A stretch of DNA of 64,000 bases from the NCBI GenBank assembly GCA_964247745.1, contig CAXTVT010000004.1:25723-89722 (forward strand), read 5' to 3'. The notes below the pieces were generated by a model that did no database searches, was not told where the DNA came from, and saw only the letters and a list, made by a program, of their open reading frames with translations. Both the position numbers and the translations under genes were made by a program. Below, one piece after another: positions 8,870 through 17,371 of the stretch; position 1 is the stretch's first letter; each line of letters begins with the position of its first letter. This stretch comes from RH-AL1 sp964247745 (GTDB lineage: Bacteria; Pseudomonadota; Alphaproteobacteria; Rhizobiales; Beijerinckiaceae).

Positions 8870-10309
8870 ATGACCCGCGACACGACAGATCATGGGCATC
8901 AGCCTTTCGAGCGTGGCCGGCCGCCCTCGGTCGACCGGCTGCTCGGGCGCGACGATGCCGCCGACCTCGTGGCGCGCTTCGGCCGCCAGCCGACGCTGGA
9001 GGCGCTGCGTGGCGCCCTTGCCGCCGTCCGCGCCGTCCGCGCCGTGCTCGCCGACGGTGGATCGGTGTTGGGCGAGGCGGATCTCGTGGCCGCAGCGGCG
9101 CAGAGTCTGGAGCGCCTGTTCGCCCCCTCGCTGCGCCCGGTGTTCAACCTCACCGGCACGGTGCTGCACACCAATCTCGGCCGGGCCCTTCTCCCACCCG
9201 AGGCGGCGGCGTCGGTCGCGCGCGTGCTCAGCCAGGCCTCCAACCTCGAATACGACGTCGCCGCCGGCCGGCGCGGCGAGCGCGACGACCATCTCGAGCC
9301 GCTGATCTGCAAGCTGACCGGCGCCGAGGCGGCGACGATCGTCAACAACAACGCCGCCGCCGTGCTGCTGGTGCTGGCGGCGCTGGCGCCGAAGAAGGAG
9401 GTGCTGGTGTCGCGCGGCGAGCTCGTCGAGATCGGCGGCGCCTTCCGCGTGCCCGACGTGATGGCGCGGGCCGGCTGTCGGATGGTCGAGGTCGGCACCA
9501 CCAACCGCACCCATCTGCGCGACTACGCCGACGCGATCGGTCCGCGCACCGTGGCGGCGATGAAGGTCCACCAGTCGAACTACGAGATCAAGGGTTTCAC
9601 CGCCGAGGTTTCGGATGCCGATCTCGGCCGGCTCTGCCGCGAGCGCGGCCTCGTCATGCTCGACGATCTCGGCAGCGGCAATCTCGTCGATTTCTCCGCT
9701 TACGGCCTGCCGCGAGAGCCGACCGTGATGGACGCGGTCAAGCACGCCGACATCGTCACCTTCTCGGGCGACAAGCTGCTCGGTGGCGTGCAATGCGGCC
9801 TCATCGCCGGGCGCCGCGACCTCGTCGCGAAGATCCGCAAGCACCCGCTGAAGCGCGCGCTGCGCGTCGGCAAGGAGGTGTTCGCCGCGATGGAGGCGGT
9901 GCTGCGCCTCTACCTCGATCCCGACCGCCTCGCCGCGCGACTGCCGACGCTGCGGCTGCTGACCCGCCGCCAAGCCGACATCCGCGCCCAGGCCGAACGT
10001 CTCGCGCCGCTTCTGGCGTCCGCGCTGGGCGGCGCCGCCCGCGTCACCGTGATCGATTGCGCGAGCCAGATCGGCAGCGGCGCGCTGCCGGTCGAGACGC
10101 TGCCCTCGGCCGCTCTGGCGCTGACCTCGCCGATGCCCGGCAAGGGCGACGGCCGCTGGCTCAAGGCTATCGCCGAGCGCTTCCGCGCGCTGCCCATGCC
10201 GGTGATCGGCCGCGTCGCCGACAACGCATTCCTGCTCGACCTGCGCACCTTGGAGGACGAGGCGGGCTTTTTGGCGCAGTTCGACAGGTCATCGCCGGCG
10301 TATCACTAG
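8870..10309 (+). CDS. selA: L-seryl-tRNA(Sec) selenium transferase SelA
   Basis: SelA is a PLP enzyme that converts seryl-tRNA(Sec) to selenocysteyl-tRNA(Sec) using selenophosphate. The 479-aa product shows FNLTGTVLHTNLGRALL, the NNNAAAVLLVLAAL segment, LVEIGGAFRVPDVM, KVHQSNYEIKGFT and the PLP-lysine region FSGDKLLGGVQCGLI. ATG 8870 is chosen because the longer reading frame starts inside the tRNA. The last residues (QFDRSSPAYH) look unlike the usual Ala-rich end of the family and coincide with a drop in GC content, so the extreme 3' end may have been rewritten. SelB, usually the next gene, is absent here. Confidence 0.94.
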   Translation: MTRDTTDHGHQPFERGRPPSVDRLLGRDDAADLVARFGRQPTLEALRGALAAVRAVRAVLADGGSVLGEADLVAAAAQSLERLFAPSLRPVFNLTGTVLHTNLGRALLPPEAAASVARVLSQASNLEYDVAAGRRGERDDHLEPLICKLTGAEAATIVNNNAAAVLLVLAALAPKKEVLVSRGELVEIGGAFRVPDVMARAGCRMVEVGTTNRTHLRDYADAIGPRTVAAMKVHQSNYEIKGFTAEVSDADLGRLCRERGLVMLDDLGSGNLVDFSAYGLPREPTVMDAVKHADIVTFSGDKLLGGVQCGLIAGRRDLVAKIRKHPLKRALRVGKEVFAAMEAVLRLYLDPDRLAARLPTLRLLTRRQADIRAQAERLAPLLASALGGAARVTVIDCASQIGSGALPVETLPSAALALTSPMPGKGDGRWLKAIAERFRALPMPVIGRVADNAFLLDLRTLEDEAGFLAQFDRSSPAYH

Positions 10310-10316
10310 ACCGCGA

Positions 10317-11072
10317 TCAGCACACCGAATTGTCGACCGGGAACTCCAAGATGGTTGTTGTTCCCATCTTAAACAGAACCCGTATCCGTACGCCTTGATG
10401 GATGGCGTCGTCATAACTTGTGAACAACGTACCCTGTGTCTTACCGCGTATCTCGAACGATCTGTACTTGAAAAAGTCGACGAAGGCCGGTGCAACGATG
10501 TCATAGGACAATTGTATGTTACCCTCGTGCGGGTCGGCACCAGCAAACCGAGACCCGGGAAAGGCAGCTTGACCCGGGAGGGCTTTCGAGATTTCGCTGG
10601 CCATCTTCGTCAAGGTCGCCATGTCGGCGATCGCGGGAGTTTGAAGTGAAGCGCAAGCGCGCTCGTCGATATCATAGGAAAAGATATCCGATGGATCGGG
10701 CCCGCGAAAAACATTTCGAAACACGACGCCTTTTTTGATGACCGGCAAACGCTCCGCTTTGCACATATATCGAGTCGTGCCGATTTGCAGTCTTTGTTTC
10801 TGGGCAGCCGCATTGAAAAATGCCTTCGCATCCTTGAAGGTCATGCGACTTTCTACAATATTTCCCTGCGAGATAGTCTCTTGCGTGATCAAAGAATTGA
10901 TCGAAGTGGCGGGTTTGTGGATATTCATCGTATGCGCTATTGTTGCAGCCAGTTGCGCAGGGGTTGCCGAAGGCGGGATATCTTGTGCGGTCGCCCACGT
11001 CACGCATGAAGCTGTCGCTAAGCTCACGGTCGCAGCCTTCATCGCTAATGTGCATAAAGCGAGTGGACGCAT
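10317..11072 (-). CDS. Exported hypothetical protein, AT-richer
   Basis: Start ATG 11072 is preceded by AAGGAAA on the minus strand. The 251-aa product begins with a signal peptide (MRPLALCTLAMKAATVSLAT, cleavage probably after ATAQ). The mature part is soluble, contains four or five cysteines and ends ILEFPVDNSVC. I recognise no domain. Its coding sequence is much less GC-rich than the flanking genes and it lies exactly where selB would be expected, converging on selA with seven bases between stops. These features suggest an acquired gene. Confidence 0.6.
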   Translation of the reverse strand: MRPLALCTLAMKAATVSLATASCVTWATAQDIPPSATPAQLAATIAHTMNIHKPATSINSLITQETISQGNIVESRMTFKDAKAFFNAAAQKQRLQIGTTRYMCKAERLPVIKKGVVFRNVFRGPDPSDIFSYDIDERACASLQTPAIADMATLTKMASEISKALPGQAAFPGSRFAGADPHEGNIQLSYDIVAPAFVDFFKYRSFEIRGKTQGTLFTSYDDAIHQGVRIRVLFKMGTTTILEFPVDNSVC

Positions 11073-11186
11073 GGCTCGTTTCCTTTGAAGCTTGGCGCTC
11101 TGAAACTTGCTTAAAACATGCGGGATTGAAAGTCGCGCAATGATCGCGCGTAAGTTGAGAACAGAACGTTAGGTGGGGGCAGGCCC

Positions 11187-11594
11187 ATGAGAGAATCGAC
11201 GGCGGTCTTCCTCGGGTTCGGCGCGGTCGCATTCGGCATCGTGGCCGTGCCGGTCGCGTTCTTCTTCTACGGCGCGCATGCGATGGACCGGCAGCAGACG
11301 AACGTCGACGGGCCTATCAGCCGGGCATTCCTCGCCGTCGACGTCGACGCCAACGGATCGGCGGAGCCGGTGCCGGCGATCGACGGCCTGCTGCCGCTCG
11401 GCGCGACGAGCGACGCCGCCTTGCGCGACCTGCGCCAGGACGGGTTCAGCTGCTCGGCCAAGGACGGCGGCGCGGTCTGCCTGCGTACGCTGCAGCACGG
11501 CTCGTCGAGCGAGAGCTGGACCGTCACCCTGACCTTCGATGCGGCCGGCCGCCTGGCGTCGCGCTCCGGCAGCAACCGGGCGAAGAGCCTGTGA
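11187..11594 (+). CDS. Small membrane-anchored protein, first of a tandem pair
   Basis: The 135-aa product has one N-terminal transmembrane helix (AVFLGFGAVAFGIVAVPVAF) and a periplasmic domain with the pattern SRAFLAVDVDA, PAIDGLLPLGATSDAALRDL, DGFSCS, AVCLRT and WTVTLTFD. The two cysteines (FSC and AVC) may pair. The same pattern recurs in the next gene, so the two are tandem paralogs. The stop overlaps the GTG start of the neighbour (GTGA). The function is unknown; location just before truB appears incidental. Confidence 0.6.
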   Translation: MRESTAVFLGFGAVAFGIVAVPVAFFFYGAHAMDRQQTNVDGPISRAFLAVDVDANGSAEPVPAIDGLLPLGATSDAALRDLRQDGFSCSAKDGGAVCLRTLQHGSSSESWTVTLTFDAAGRLASRSGSNRAKSL

Positions 11595-11986
11595 GCGAGG
11601 CGCGCGCGATGCTGCTCGGCCTCGGCGCAATCGCGCTGATAACGTTCGCGCTGGCCGCCTCGCTCGTCTACAACAGCGTGGTCCTGCGCCGGCGGCCGGA
11701 GGCACCGCGGGGCATGATCGGCACGGCCTTCCTGGCCGCGAAGGCCGATGCGTCGCAGACCGTGGCCGGCCTCGACCGCCTGCTCCCTGCCGGGATGTCG
11801 GAGACGGCGGCGCTCCAACGCCTCGCCGCCGACGGCTTCGCCTGCACCTTCGAACCCCACGCCGCGACCTGCTTCCGCTCCGCCGGGGTAGGGCGCGCCA
11901 CAGACATCTGGACCATATGGCTGACCTTCGATCCCTCAGAGAACCTTACGTCGAGCCAGGGCGAGCGCCGGAGCGCGACGCTTTGA
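11591..11986 (+). CDS. Small membrane-anchored protein, second of a tandem pair
   Basis: GTG start at 11591 overlaps the previous stop. The 131-aa product repeats the architecture of its neighbour: a transmembrane helix (LGLGAIALITFALAASLVY), then IGTAFLAAKADA, VAGLDRLLPAGMSETAALQRL, DGFACT, ATCFRS and WTIWLTFD. The two cysteines are conserved in position. Its stop overlaps the TTG start of truB (TTGA), so all three genes are translationally coupled. No function is known to me. Confidence 0.6.
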   Translation: MSEARAMLLGLGAIALITFALAASLVYNSVVLRRRPEAPRGMIGTAFLAAKADASQTVAGLDRLLPAGMSETAALQRLAADGFACTFEPHAATCFRSAGVGRATDIWTIWLTFDPSENLTSSQGERRSATL

Positions 11987-12894
11987 GCGAGGGAAAACAG
12001 CACCGCAACAAGCGTGTCGACGTCAACGGCTGGGTCGTGCTCGACAAGCCGGTCGGCATCACCTCGACCCGTGCCGTGGCGCGGCTGAAGCGCATCTACA
12101 ACGGCAAGAAGGCCGGCCACGCCGGCACGCTCGATCCGCTGGCCTCCGGCATCCTTCCGATCGCCTTCGGCGAGGCCACCAAGACCGTCCCCTACGTGCA
12201 GGACGGCGAGAAGGGCTATCGCTTCACCGTGACGTGGGGCGTCGAGACCAACACCGACGATGCCGACGGCACCGCCGTCGCCACCTCGGAGCTCCGGCCG
12301 GACCGCGCCGCCATCGAGGCGCTGCTGCCACGCTTCATCGGCACGATCGAGCAGCGGCCACCGGCCTTCTCCGCGATCAAGATCGCCGGCGAGCGGGCCT
12401 ACGATCTGGCGCGGGAGGGCGAGCTCGTCGACATCCCGCCGCGCGCCGTGACGATCCACGCGCTGACGATCAGCGCACACGAGGGCCCCGCGACCACCTT
12501 CGAGACGCGCTGCGGCAAGGGCACCTACGTCCGCGCCATCGCCCGCGACCTCGGCCGCGCGCTGGGCTGCTACGGCCACGTCACCGCGCTGCGGCGCACC
12601 CGCGTCGGCCCCTTCGTCGAGGCCGACAGCGTCGCGCTCGAAGCGCTGGAGGAGGCCGAAACGGCGACCGCCGCGCTGCGCCGCGTCGAGGCCGGCTTGG
12701 GCGAGCTGACCCGCATCCTGGTCGACCGCACCGATGCCGCCCGCCTGCGCCGCGGCCAGTCCATGCTGCTGCGCGGCGCCGACGCCCCACCCGAAGGCGA
12801 GGCCTACGCCGCCTGCTCCGGCGTGGTCATCGCCATCGGCGCGATCGAGAACGGCGAGCTGGTGCCCGCGCGCGTCTTCAACCTGCCGTTCTGA
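11983..12894 (+). CDS. truB: tRNA pseudouridine(55) synthase TruB
   Basis: TruB makes pseudouridine-55 in the T-loop of almost all tRNAs. The 303-aa product has GWVVLDKPVGITS, the catalytic Asp in GHAGTLDPLASGILP, the RPPAFSAIKIAGERAYDLAR motif and GKGTYVRAIARDLG. The TTG at 11983 is chosen because it overlaps the upstream stop and gives the family-typical N-terminal extension (SEGKQHRNKR); no ATG or GTG lies in that stretch. In most relatives truB is preceded by rbfA and followed by rpsO; here neither is adjacent, so the ancestral order has been broken. Confidence 0.95.
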   Translation: MSEGKQHRNKRVDVNGWVVLDKPVGITSTRAVARLKRIYNGKKAGHAGTLDPLASGILPIAFGEATKTVPYVQDGEKGYRFTVTWGVETNTDDADGTAVATSELRPDRAAIEALLPRFIGTIEQRPPAFSAIKIAGERAYDLAREGELVDIPPRAVTIHALTISAHEGPATTFETRCGKGTYVRAIARDLGRALGCYGHVTALRRTRVGPFVEADSVALEALEEAETATAALRRVEAGLGELTRILVDRTDAARLRRGQSMLLRGADAPPEGEAYAACSGVVIAIGAIENGELVPARVFNLPF

Positions 12895-12901
12895 AGGATC
12901 T

Positions 12902-13020
12902 CCTCATGGTGAGGAGCGCCGCAGGCGCGTCTCGAACCACGTAAGGCTTTGCAGTGCAGCCGGTGCGCGGAGAGAGCGTACGTGGTTCGAGACGGCGCCT
13001 TGCGCCTCCTCACCATGAGG
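12902..13020. repeat. Large imperfect inverted repeat between convergent genes
   Basis: Two arms of about 42 bases, 12902-12943 and 12979-13020, are near-perfect reverse complements and enclose about 35 bases. Each outer end begins with CCTCATGGTGAGGAG and each inner end with GTCTCGAACCACGTA. It fills the space between the truB stop and the galM stop, so transcripts from both sides would form a long hairpin, and it could act as a bidirectional terminator. I recall similar dispersed palindromes in Hyphomicrobiales genomes; no second copy was noticed in this window. Confidence 0.85.
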
Positions 13021-13049
13021 AGCGTTGAAGCGAGGCGCGGCCGTTCGCG

Positions 13050-14087
13050 TCACGCCACCCCGAAACGGTACAGGATCGTCGCGCGAAAGGTCTCGCCCGG
13101 CCGCAGCACGGTCGAGGGGAACGTCGGCTGGTTCGGCGCGTCCGGAAAATGCTGCGCCTCGAGCGCCAGGCCGGCGGTCTGGCGGTAGGTGCCGCCGTGG
13201 CCGATCAGCGAGCCGTTCAGGCTGTTGCCGGTGTAGACCTGCAGGCCGGGCAGGTCGGTCTCGACCTCCAGCACGCGGCCGGAGCCGGGATGCGTCACCC
13301 GCGCCGCGCGCCGCATCGCGCCGGCGGCGCCGTCGAGCACGAAGCAATGGTCGAAGCCGCGCGCCGGCATCATCTGCGGATCGTCGTCGCGGATGCGGTC
13401 TCCGATCCGCACCGGATGGCGGAAGTCGAACGGCGTGCCCGCCACCGGCGCCAGCGCGCCGGTCGGAATCTGGGTCGCGTCGGTCGGCAGGAAGCGCTCG
13501 GCGAACACCTCGACCTCGTGGTCGTGGCATTCGAGCGCGTGTTGCCCGGCGAGGTTAAAATAGGGATGCGCGCTGAGGTTCACCGGGCACGGCTTGTCGA
13601 CGCTCGCCTCCAGCACGAGGCGCAGCGCCGTGCCCTCCAGCGTGTAGGTGGCCTTGGCGAGCAGCGCGCCGGGAAAGCCCTGGTCGCCGTCGGGACTCTC
13701 CAGCGTCCAGGTGGCCGAGGCCGGCGTGCGCTCGGCCAGCGTCCAGAACTTCTTCGAGAAGGCCTGCTTGCCGCCGTGCAGCGTGTTGGGCGGGTCGTTG
13801 ACCGAGAGCTGGTAGTCGTGGCCGTCCAGTGTGAAACGCCCGCCGGCGATGCGGTTGGCGTAGCGCCCGAGCACCGCGCCGAACGAGCCGGCCTTGAGGA
13901 TCTGGTCGGCGCGGTCGAAGCCGAGCAGCACGTGCTCCATCCCGCCGTGCCGGTCCGGCGCCTCGATCGCCAGCATGCGCGCGCCGAAGTTCGTCAGCGC
14001 CAACCGCAGCGTACCGTTGCCGAGCCGCACCACGCCGACGTCCTCCCCGTCCGGGGCCTGGCCGAGGATGGTGTCGAAGGTCGTCAT
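13050..14087 (-). CDS. galM: Aldose 1-epimerase (galactose mutarotase)
   Basis: GalM interconverts alpha and beta anomers of aldoses. The 345-aa product has the family motifs GRYANRIAGGRF (substrate Asn/Arg), NTLHGGKQAFSKKFW, the catalytic His in NLSAHPYFNLAG and the catalytic Glu in LALEAQHFPDAPNQP. There is no signal peptide, so it acts in the cytoplasm. The gene is convergent with truB across the inverted repeat. Its start lies 13 bases from the stop of the upstream SCO gene on the same strand, so the two may be co-transcribed, although their functions are unrelated. Confidence 0.92.
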   Translation of the reverse strand: MTTFDTILGQAPDGEDVGVVRLGNGTLRLALTNFGARMLAIEAPDRHGGMEHVLLGFDRADQILKAGSFGAVLGRYANRIAGGRFTLDGHDYQLSVNDPPNTLHGGKQAFSKKFWTLAERTPASATWTLESPDGDQGFPGALLAKATYTLEGTALRLVLEASVDKPCPVNLSAHPYFNLAGQHALECHDHEVEVFAERFLPTDATQIPTGALAPVAGTPFDFRHPVRIGDRIRDDDPQMMPARGFDHCFVLDGAAGAMRRAARVTHPGSGRVLEVETDLPGLQVYTGNSLNGSLIGHGGTYRQTAGLALEAQHFPDAPNQPTFPSTVLRPGETFRATILYRFGVA

Positions 14088-14100
14088 CGGACGGAAAGCC

Positions 14101-14898
14101 TCACGCGAGGGGCATCGCGCGCCGGCGCCGGCGCTCGACCAGGAGGAGAGTGCCGACGCCGGCGACGATCAGCGCGATCGTCGCCGCGGCGGCGATGGCC
14201 ATGACGCGCTCGATGCGCAGCGTGTAGATCCCGGCGGCGGGATTGAAGCCGTAGCACAGCAGCAGCAGGTGGCTGGTCAGCGATGCCGGCGCGGCGCCCG
14301 ATTCCGTCAGCGCCAGCTTGAGGTCGAGCGGGTCCATCGCGAACGGGCTGAGGATGCGCTGCACCCGCCCCGCGGCATCGACCAGCATCAGCCCGGCGGG
14401 ATGGGCGAACTGCTTGTGCTCCGCGTCGAACGGCGCCACCAGGCCGACGCTGGCCTTCATCGCCTCCAGCGCCGGGGGATTCTCGGTGAGGAACAGGGCG
14501 GCGTCGTGCAGCGCGCTGCCGTCGGTATGCGCGTCGCGGAAGCTGGCGGCATCGGCCTGGGTCTGGCTGCCGCTGAGCGCCACCGAGATCACGTTGAAGT
14601 CGCGGCCCATCGTCAGCGGCACCCTCGGCAGCGTGCCGGCGAGCTGGTCGAGGATCACGCCGCAGAGCGACTCGCAGCGATAGTCGGTGAAGGTCACCAG
14701 CGCCGGCCTGCCGTCGAGCGCCTGGCCCAGCGTCAGGTCGCCGTGCGGGCCGTGCAGCACCGCCGCCTTGGGCAGCAGGGCGCCGGGCTGGAAATGGAAG
14801 CCGACGTCCTTGAGCGCCGCACGCTCGAGCCCCGCGGCCGCCGGCGCGGCGGCGAGCAGGGTCGCGGCAAGCACGGCGAGGGTGAGGAGCTGTCGCAA
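14101..14898 (-). CDS. SCO1/SenC-family copper chaperone-like protein
   Basis: The 265-aa protein has an N-terminal signal peptide (LLTLAVLAATLLAAAPAAAG), a thioredoxin-like domain and a C-terminal transmembrane helix (VMAIAAAATIALIVAGVGTLLLV) followed by an Arg-rich tail. The copper-binding CxxxC is seen as RCESLCGVI and the third ligand His in QFAHPAGLML. SCO proteins help build the CuA site of cytochrome c oxidase or act as thiol reductases. The C-terminal anchor marks the subgroup often found beside cytochrome oxidase genes, but none is present here. Confidence 0.88.
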   Translation of the reverse strand: MRQLLTLAVLAATLLAAAPAAAGLERAALKDVGFHFQPGALLPKAAVLHGPHGDLTLGQALDGRPALVTFTDYRCESLCGVILDQLAGTLPRVPLTMGRDFNVISVALSGSQTQADAASFRDAHTDGSALHDAALFLTENPPALEAMKASVGLVAPFDAEHKQFAHPAGLMLVDAAGRVQRILSPFAMDPLDLKLALTESGAAPASLTSHLLLLCYGFNPAAGIYTLRIERVMAIAAAATIALIVAGVGTLLLVERRRRRAMPLA

Positions 14899-15071
14899 GG
14901 GCGGGTCCGGTGGCGACCTTTCCTACGCCGGGCGTGGGCCGGGAGCAACGCGACCAACCCGGCATGAACCATCGCGGACACAAAGCGGGTGCGCGAGAGG
15001 AACCGCACCTCTCGCCCGCTCGTTTGACATGCGAGCGTCACAATTGCCCGCGTGTCGGGAGGGGAAACATC

Positions 15072-15566
15072 ATGGCCACCATAGGATCGCGCGTTCGGCT
15101 GGCAGCCGCCGTCGTCGGCGTCGCAGGCTTCGCGCTGGCCGGGCCCGCCTGGGCGGCGACGCATCACCGCGCGCGCCATGCCGCCGCGGCCGGCGTCAGC
15201 TACACCCACAGTGGCCAGGCCCAGAACAGCGGCTACCACACGCTGGTGAGCGACGGGCCCGGCACCGGCTTCGGCTTCCATCGTCTGCCGGGGGGCTACC
15301 GCGTCGCCGCCGCGGCCGCCCGCGGCCAGCATGCCGACGCCCAGCGTGCCGCCATCCACTCCGCCATCGCCGACGATGCGGTGGAGTCCTATGGCCCGTT
15401 CGGCGACGGCCTGGCCGGCGAGGGTGGCTTCGGTGCCGGCGGCTACGGCAACGGCCGCGGCGTCTTCAGCTATCCCGACGGCTACGGCTCGCCCTATTTC
15501 GCCGGCTATTACGGCCCGGGCGATGGCGCCGACTACGGGCCGCTCGGCCACGGCTACACGAACTGA
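15072..15566 (+). CDS. Exported glycine/tyrosine-rich protein, 164 aa
   Basis: ATG 15072 follows GGGGAAAC at a good distance. A signal peptide (LAAAVVGVAGFALAGPAWAA) is followed by a His/Ala stretch and a low-complexity Gly-, Tyr- and Asp-rich C-terminal half (YGNGRGVFSYPDGYGS, YYGPGDGADYGPLGHGY). Such sequences are typical of rapidly evolving surface or periplasmic proteins with no known fold. The 3' end overlaps the miaA stop on the opposite strand by 13 bases. Confidence 0.65.
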   Translation: MATIGSRVRLAAAVVGVAGFALAGPAWAATHHRARHAAAAGVSYTHSGQAQNSGYHTLVSDGPGTGFGFHRLPGGYRVAAAAARGQHADAQRAAIHSAIADDAVESYGPFGDGLAGEGGFGAGGYGNGRGVFSYPDGYGSPYFAGYYGPGDGADYGPLGHGYTN

Positions 15567-16489
15567 GACATCACGAACGCCTCCGCCCGCTCCGGATCGA
15601 GCGGGCGGAAGCCTGCGAGTTGGTGGCGGGCGAACGTGTCCTGACGCTTGAGATAGCGCCGGCTGTCGCATTGGCCCTGCGCTACCGCCTCCGCCAGGGT
15701 CATGTGGCCCGCGAGATGCTTGAGCAGCGGCGGAACGCCGAGGGCGCGCATCACCGGCAGCTCCGGCGAAAGCCGTCGCGACGCCAGGGCTTCGACCTCG
15801 ACCAGGGCGCCTTCCGCCATCATCGCTTCGAACCGCGTGTCGACACGGCGACGTAGCGCGTTGCGATCCAGCGCCAGCGTGATCGCCACGCTGGCATCGA
15901 GGTCGAGGATCGCCGGTTGCCGCGTCGCCTGGAACGAGGCCAGGCTTCGGCCGGTGGCGCGGTGCACCTCGAGGGCGCGCACGAGCCGCTGCGGGTCTGT
16001 CGCGCGCAGCCGCGCCGCCGTCGCCGGATCGTGCATGGCGAGCAGGGCGTGCAACTCGGCCGGCGCTCGCTCCGCCGCCCAGCCCCGGACCTCGGCGCGG
16101 ACCGCGTCGGGCACGGGTGGGATTGCCGAGAGACCTTGGGTCAGCGCCTTGAAGTAGAGCCCGGTGCCGCCGACGACGATCGGCACGCGCCCTGCGGCGC
16201 GCGACGCCGCGAGGGCGGCGGCGATGTCGACGAGCCAGCGGCTCACGGAAGAGGCGCCAGCCCCGTCCACCGTCCCGTAGAGCCGGTGCGGCACCTGCGC
16301 CTCGTCGTTCGGGCTAGGCCGCGCCGTCAGCACGCGCAGGTCACGGTAGACCTGCATGGAATCGGCGTTCACGATGGTGCCGCCGAGCCGCTGCGCGAGG
16401 CGCAGCGCCAGGGCCGACTTGCCGCTGGCGGTGGGCCCTGCGATGAGGATCGCCTGGAACCGGCGCCCTCCATGATCCCCGACGCTCAC
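15554..16489 (-). CDS. miaA: tRNA dimethylallyltransferase MiaA
   Basis: MiaA adds the dimethylallyl group to A37 of tRNAs that read UNN codons. The 311-aa product has the P-loop GPTASGKSALALRLA, the NADSMQVYRDLRVLTARP motif, VVGGTGLYFKAL, and the C-terminal YLKRQDTFARHQ region. The best start is GTG 16489; no ATG precedes the P-loop in frame. This start lies inside the serB coding region, so the 5' ends of the two divergent genes overlap by 18 bases. Length and motifs are otherwise normal. Confidence 0.93.
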   Translation of the reverse strand: MSVGDHGGRRFQAILIAGPTASGKSALALRLAQRLGGTIVNADSMQVYRDLRVLTARPSPNDEAQVPHRLYGTVDGAGASSVSRWLVDIAAALAASRAAGRVPIVVGGTGLYFKALTQGLSAIPPVPDAVRAEVRGWAAERAPAELHALLAMHDPATAARLRATDPQRLVRALEVHRATGRSLASFQATRQPAILDLDASVAITLALDRNALRRRVDTRFEAMMAEGALVEVEALASRRLSPELPVMRALGVPPLLKHLAGHMTLAEAVAQGQCDSRRYLKRQDTFARHQLAGFRPLDPERAEAFVMSQFV

Positions 16490-17371
16490 TGGGTCGCGAC
16501 CCTCGTCTCCGCGCCGGGCGCGCTCACGGCCGATGGCCTCGCTCGCGCCGCCGCGGCGCTGCCGGGCGCCGGCCCGCCGCATTGGCTCGGCGCCGCCGTC
16601 GCTGCCGATATCTTCTTCGCACCTCCGGGCGGCGACGACAATGCGCGCTGGTGCGAGGCGGCACGGGCGGCGCTCGGCGTCGCTCCGATCGACGTGGTGG
16701 TGCAGCCGGCAGTGGGGCGCCGCAAGCGCCTCCTCGTCGCCGACATGGACTCGACGCTGATCGACGGCGAGTGCATCGACGAGATGGCCGCCGCGATGGG
16801 CCGCCGCGCCGATGTCGCGGCGATCACCGCGCGCTCGACCGGCGGCGACATTGATTTCACCAGCTCGCTCGTCGCGCGCGTCGCGCTGCTGCGCGGGCTC
16901 GAGGTCGCGGCGGTGGCGGCGATCGCAGCGCGCGCGACACCGACGCCCGGCGCCCGCGTGCTCGCGGCGACGATGCGGTCCCACGGCGCCACCACGGTCA
17001 TCGCGTCCGGCGCCTTCACCCTCGTCACGGGGCCGGTTGCCGCCCGCCTCGGCTTCGACCGGCATTATGCCAACACGCTCGACATCGTCGACGGTCGCTT
17101 GACCGGCACGATGCGGCCGCCGCACTTCGTGCCGGGTTCGAAGCGCGACACGCTCATCGCGCTGTGCGCCGAACTCGGCCTGGCACCGGCCGAGACGCTC
17201 GCCGTCGGCGACGGCGCCAACGACATCCCGATGCTGCGCGAGGCCGGTCTCGGGGTGGCGTTCCGGGCCAAGCCGATGGTCGTCGCCGCAATCCCCGCGC
17301 GCGTCGACCACGCCGACCTCACCGCGCTGCTCTATATCCAGGGCTTCTCGCGCGAGGAGTTTCGCGCGTGA
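16472..17371 (+). CDS. serB: Phosphoserine phosphatase SerB
   Basis: SerB hydrolyses O-phospho-L-serine in the last step of serine synthesis. The 299-aa HAD enzyme has the nucleophile motif DMDSTLIDGECIDEMA, the Ser/Thr motif VIASGAFT, the Lys region PGSKRDTL and the Mg motif GDGANDIPML. The N-terminal 80 residues form an ACT-like regulatory domain (VATLVSAPGALTADGLARAA). ATG 16472 lies within the miaA 5' end. The stop overlaps the GTG start of the P1 peptidase gene, so the two are coupled. Confidence 0.94.
   Translation: MIPDAHWVATLVSAPGALTADGLARAAAALPGAGPPHWLGAAVAADIFFAPPGGDDNARWCEAARAALGVAPIDVVVQPAVGRRKRLLVADMDSTLIDGECIDEMAAAMGRRADVAAITARSTGGDIDFTSSLVARVALLRGLEVAAVAAIAARATPTPGARVLAATMRSHGATTVIASGAFTLVTGPVAARLGFDRHYANTLDIVDGRLTGTMRPPHFVPGSKRDTLIALCAELGLAPAETLAVGDGANDIPMLREAGLGVAFRAKPMVVAAIPARVDHADLTALLYIQGFSREEFRA

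Noticed and set aside
8739..10309. Possible selenoprotein gene near the tRNA-Sec and selA
   Set aside because: No frame in the window was found with an internal TGA followed by continued similarity to a known selenoprotein, so none is reported.
12902..13020. CRISPR or insertion-sequence ends
   Set aside because: There is a single hairpin with no spacers, no transposase and no target-site duplication that I could see.
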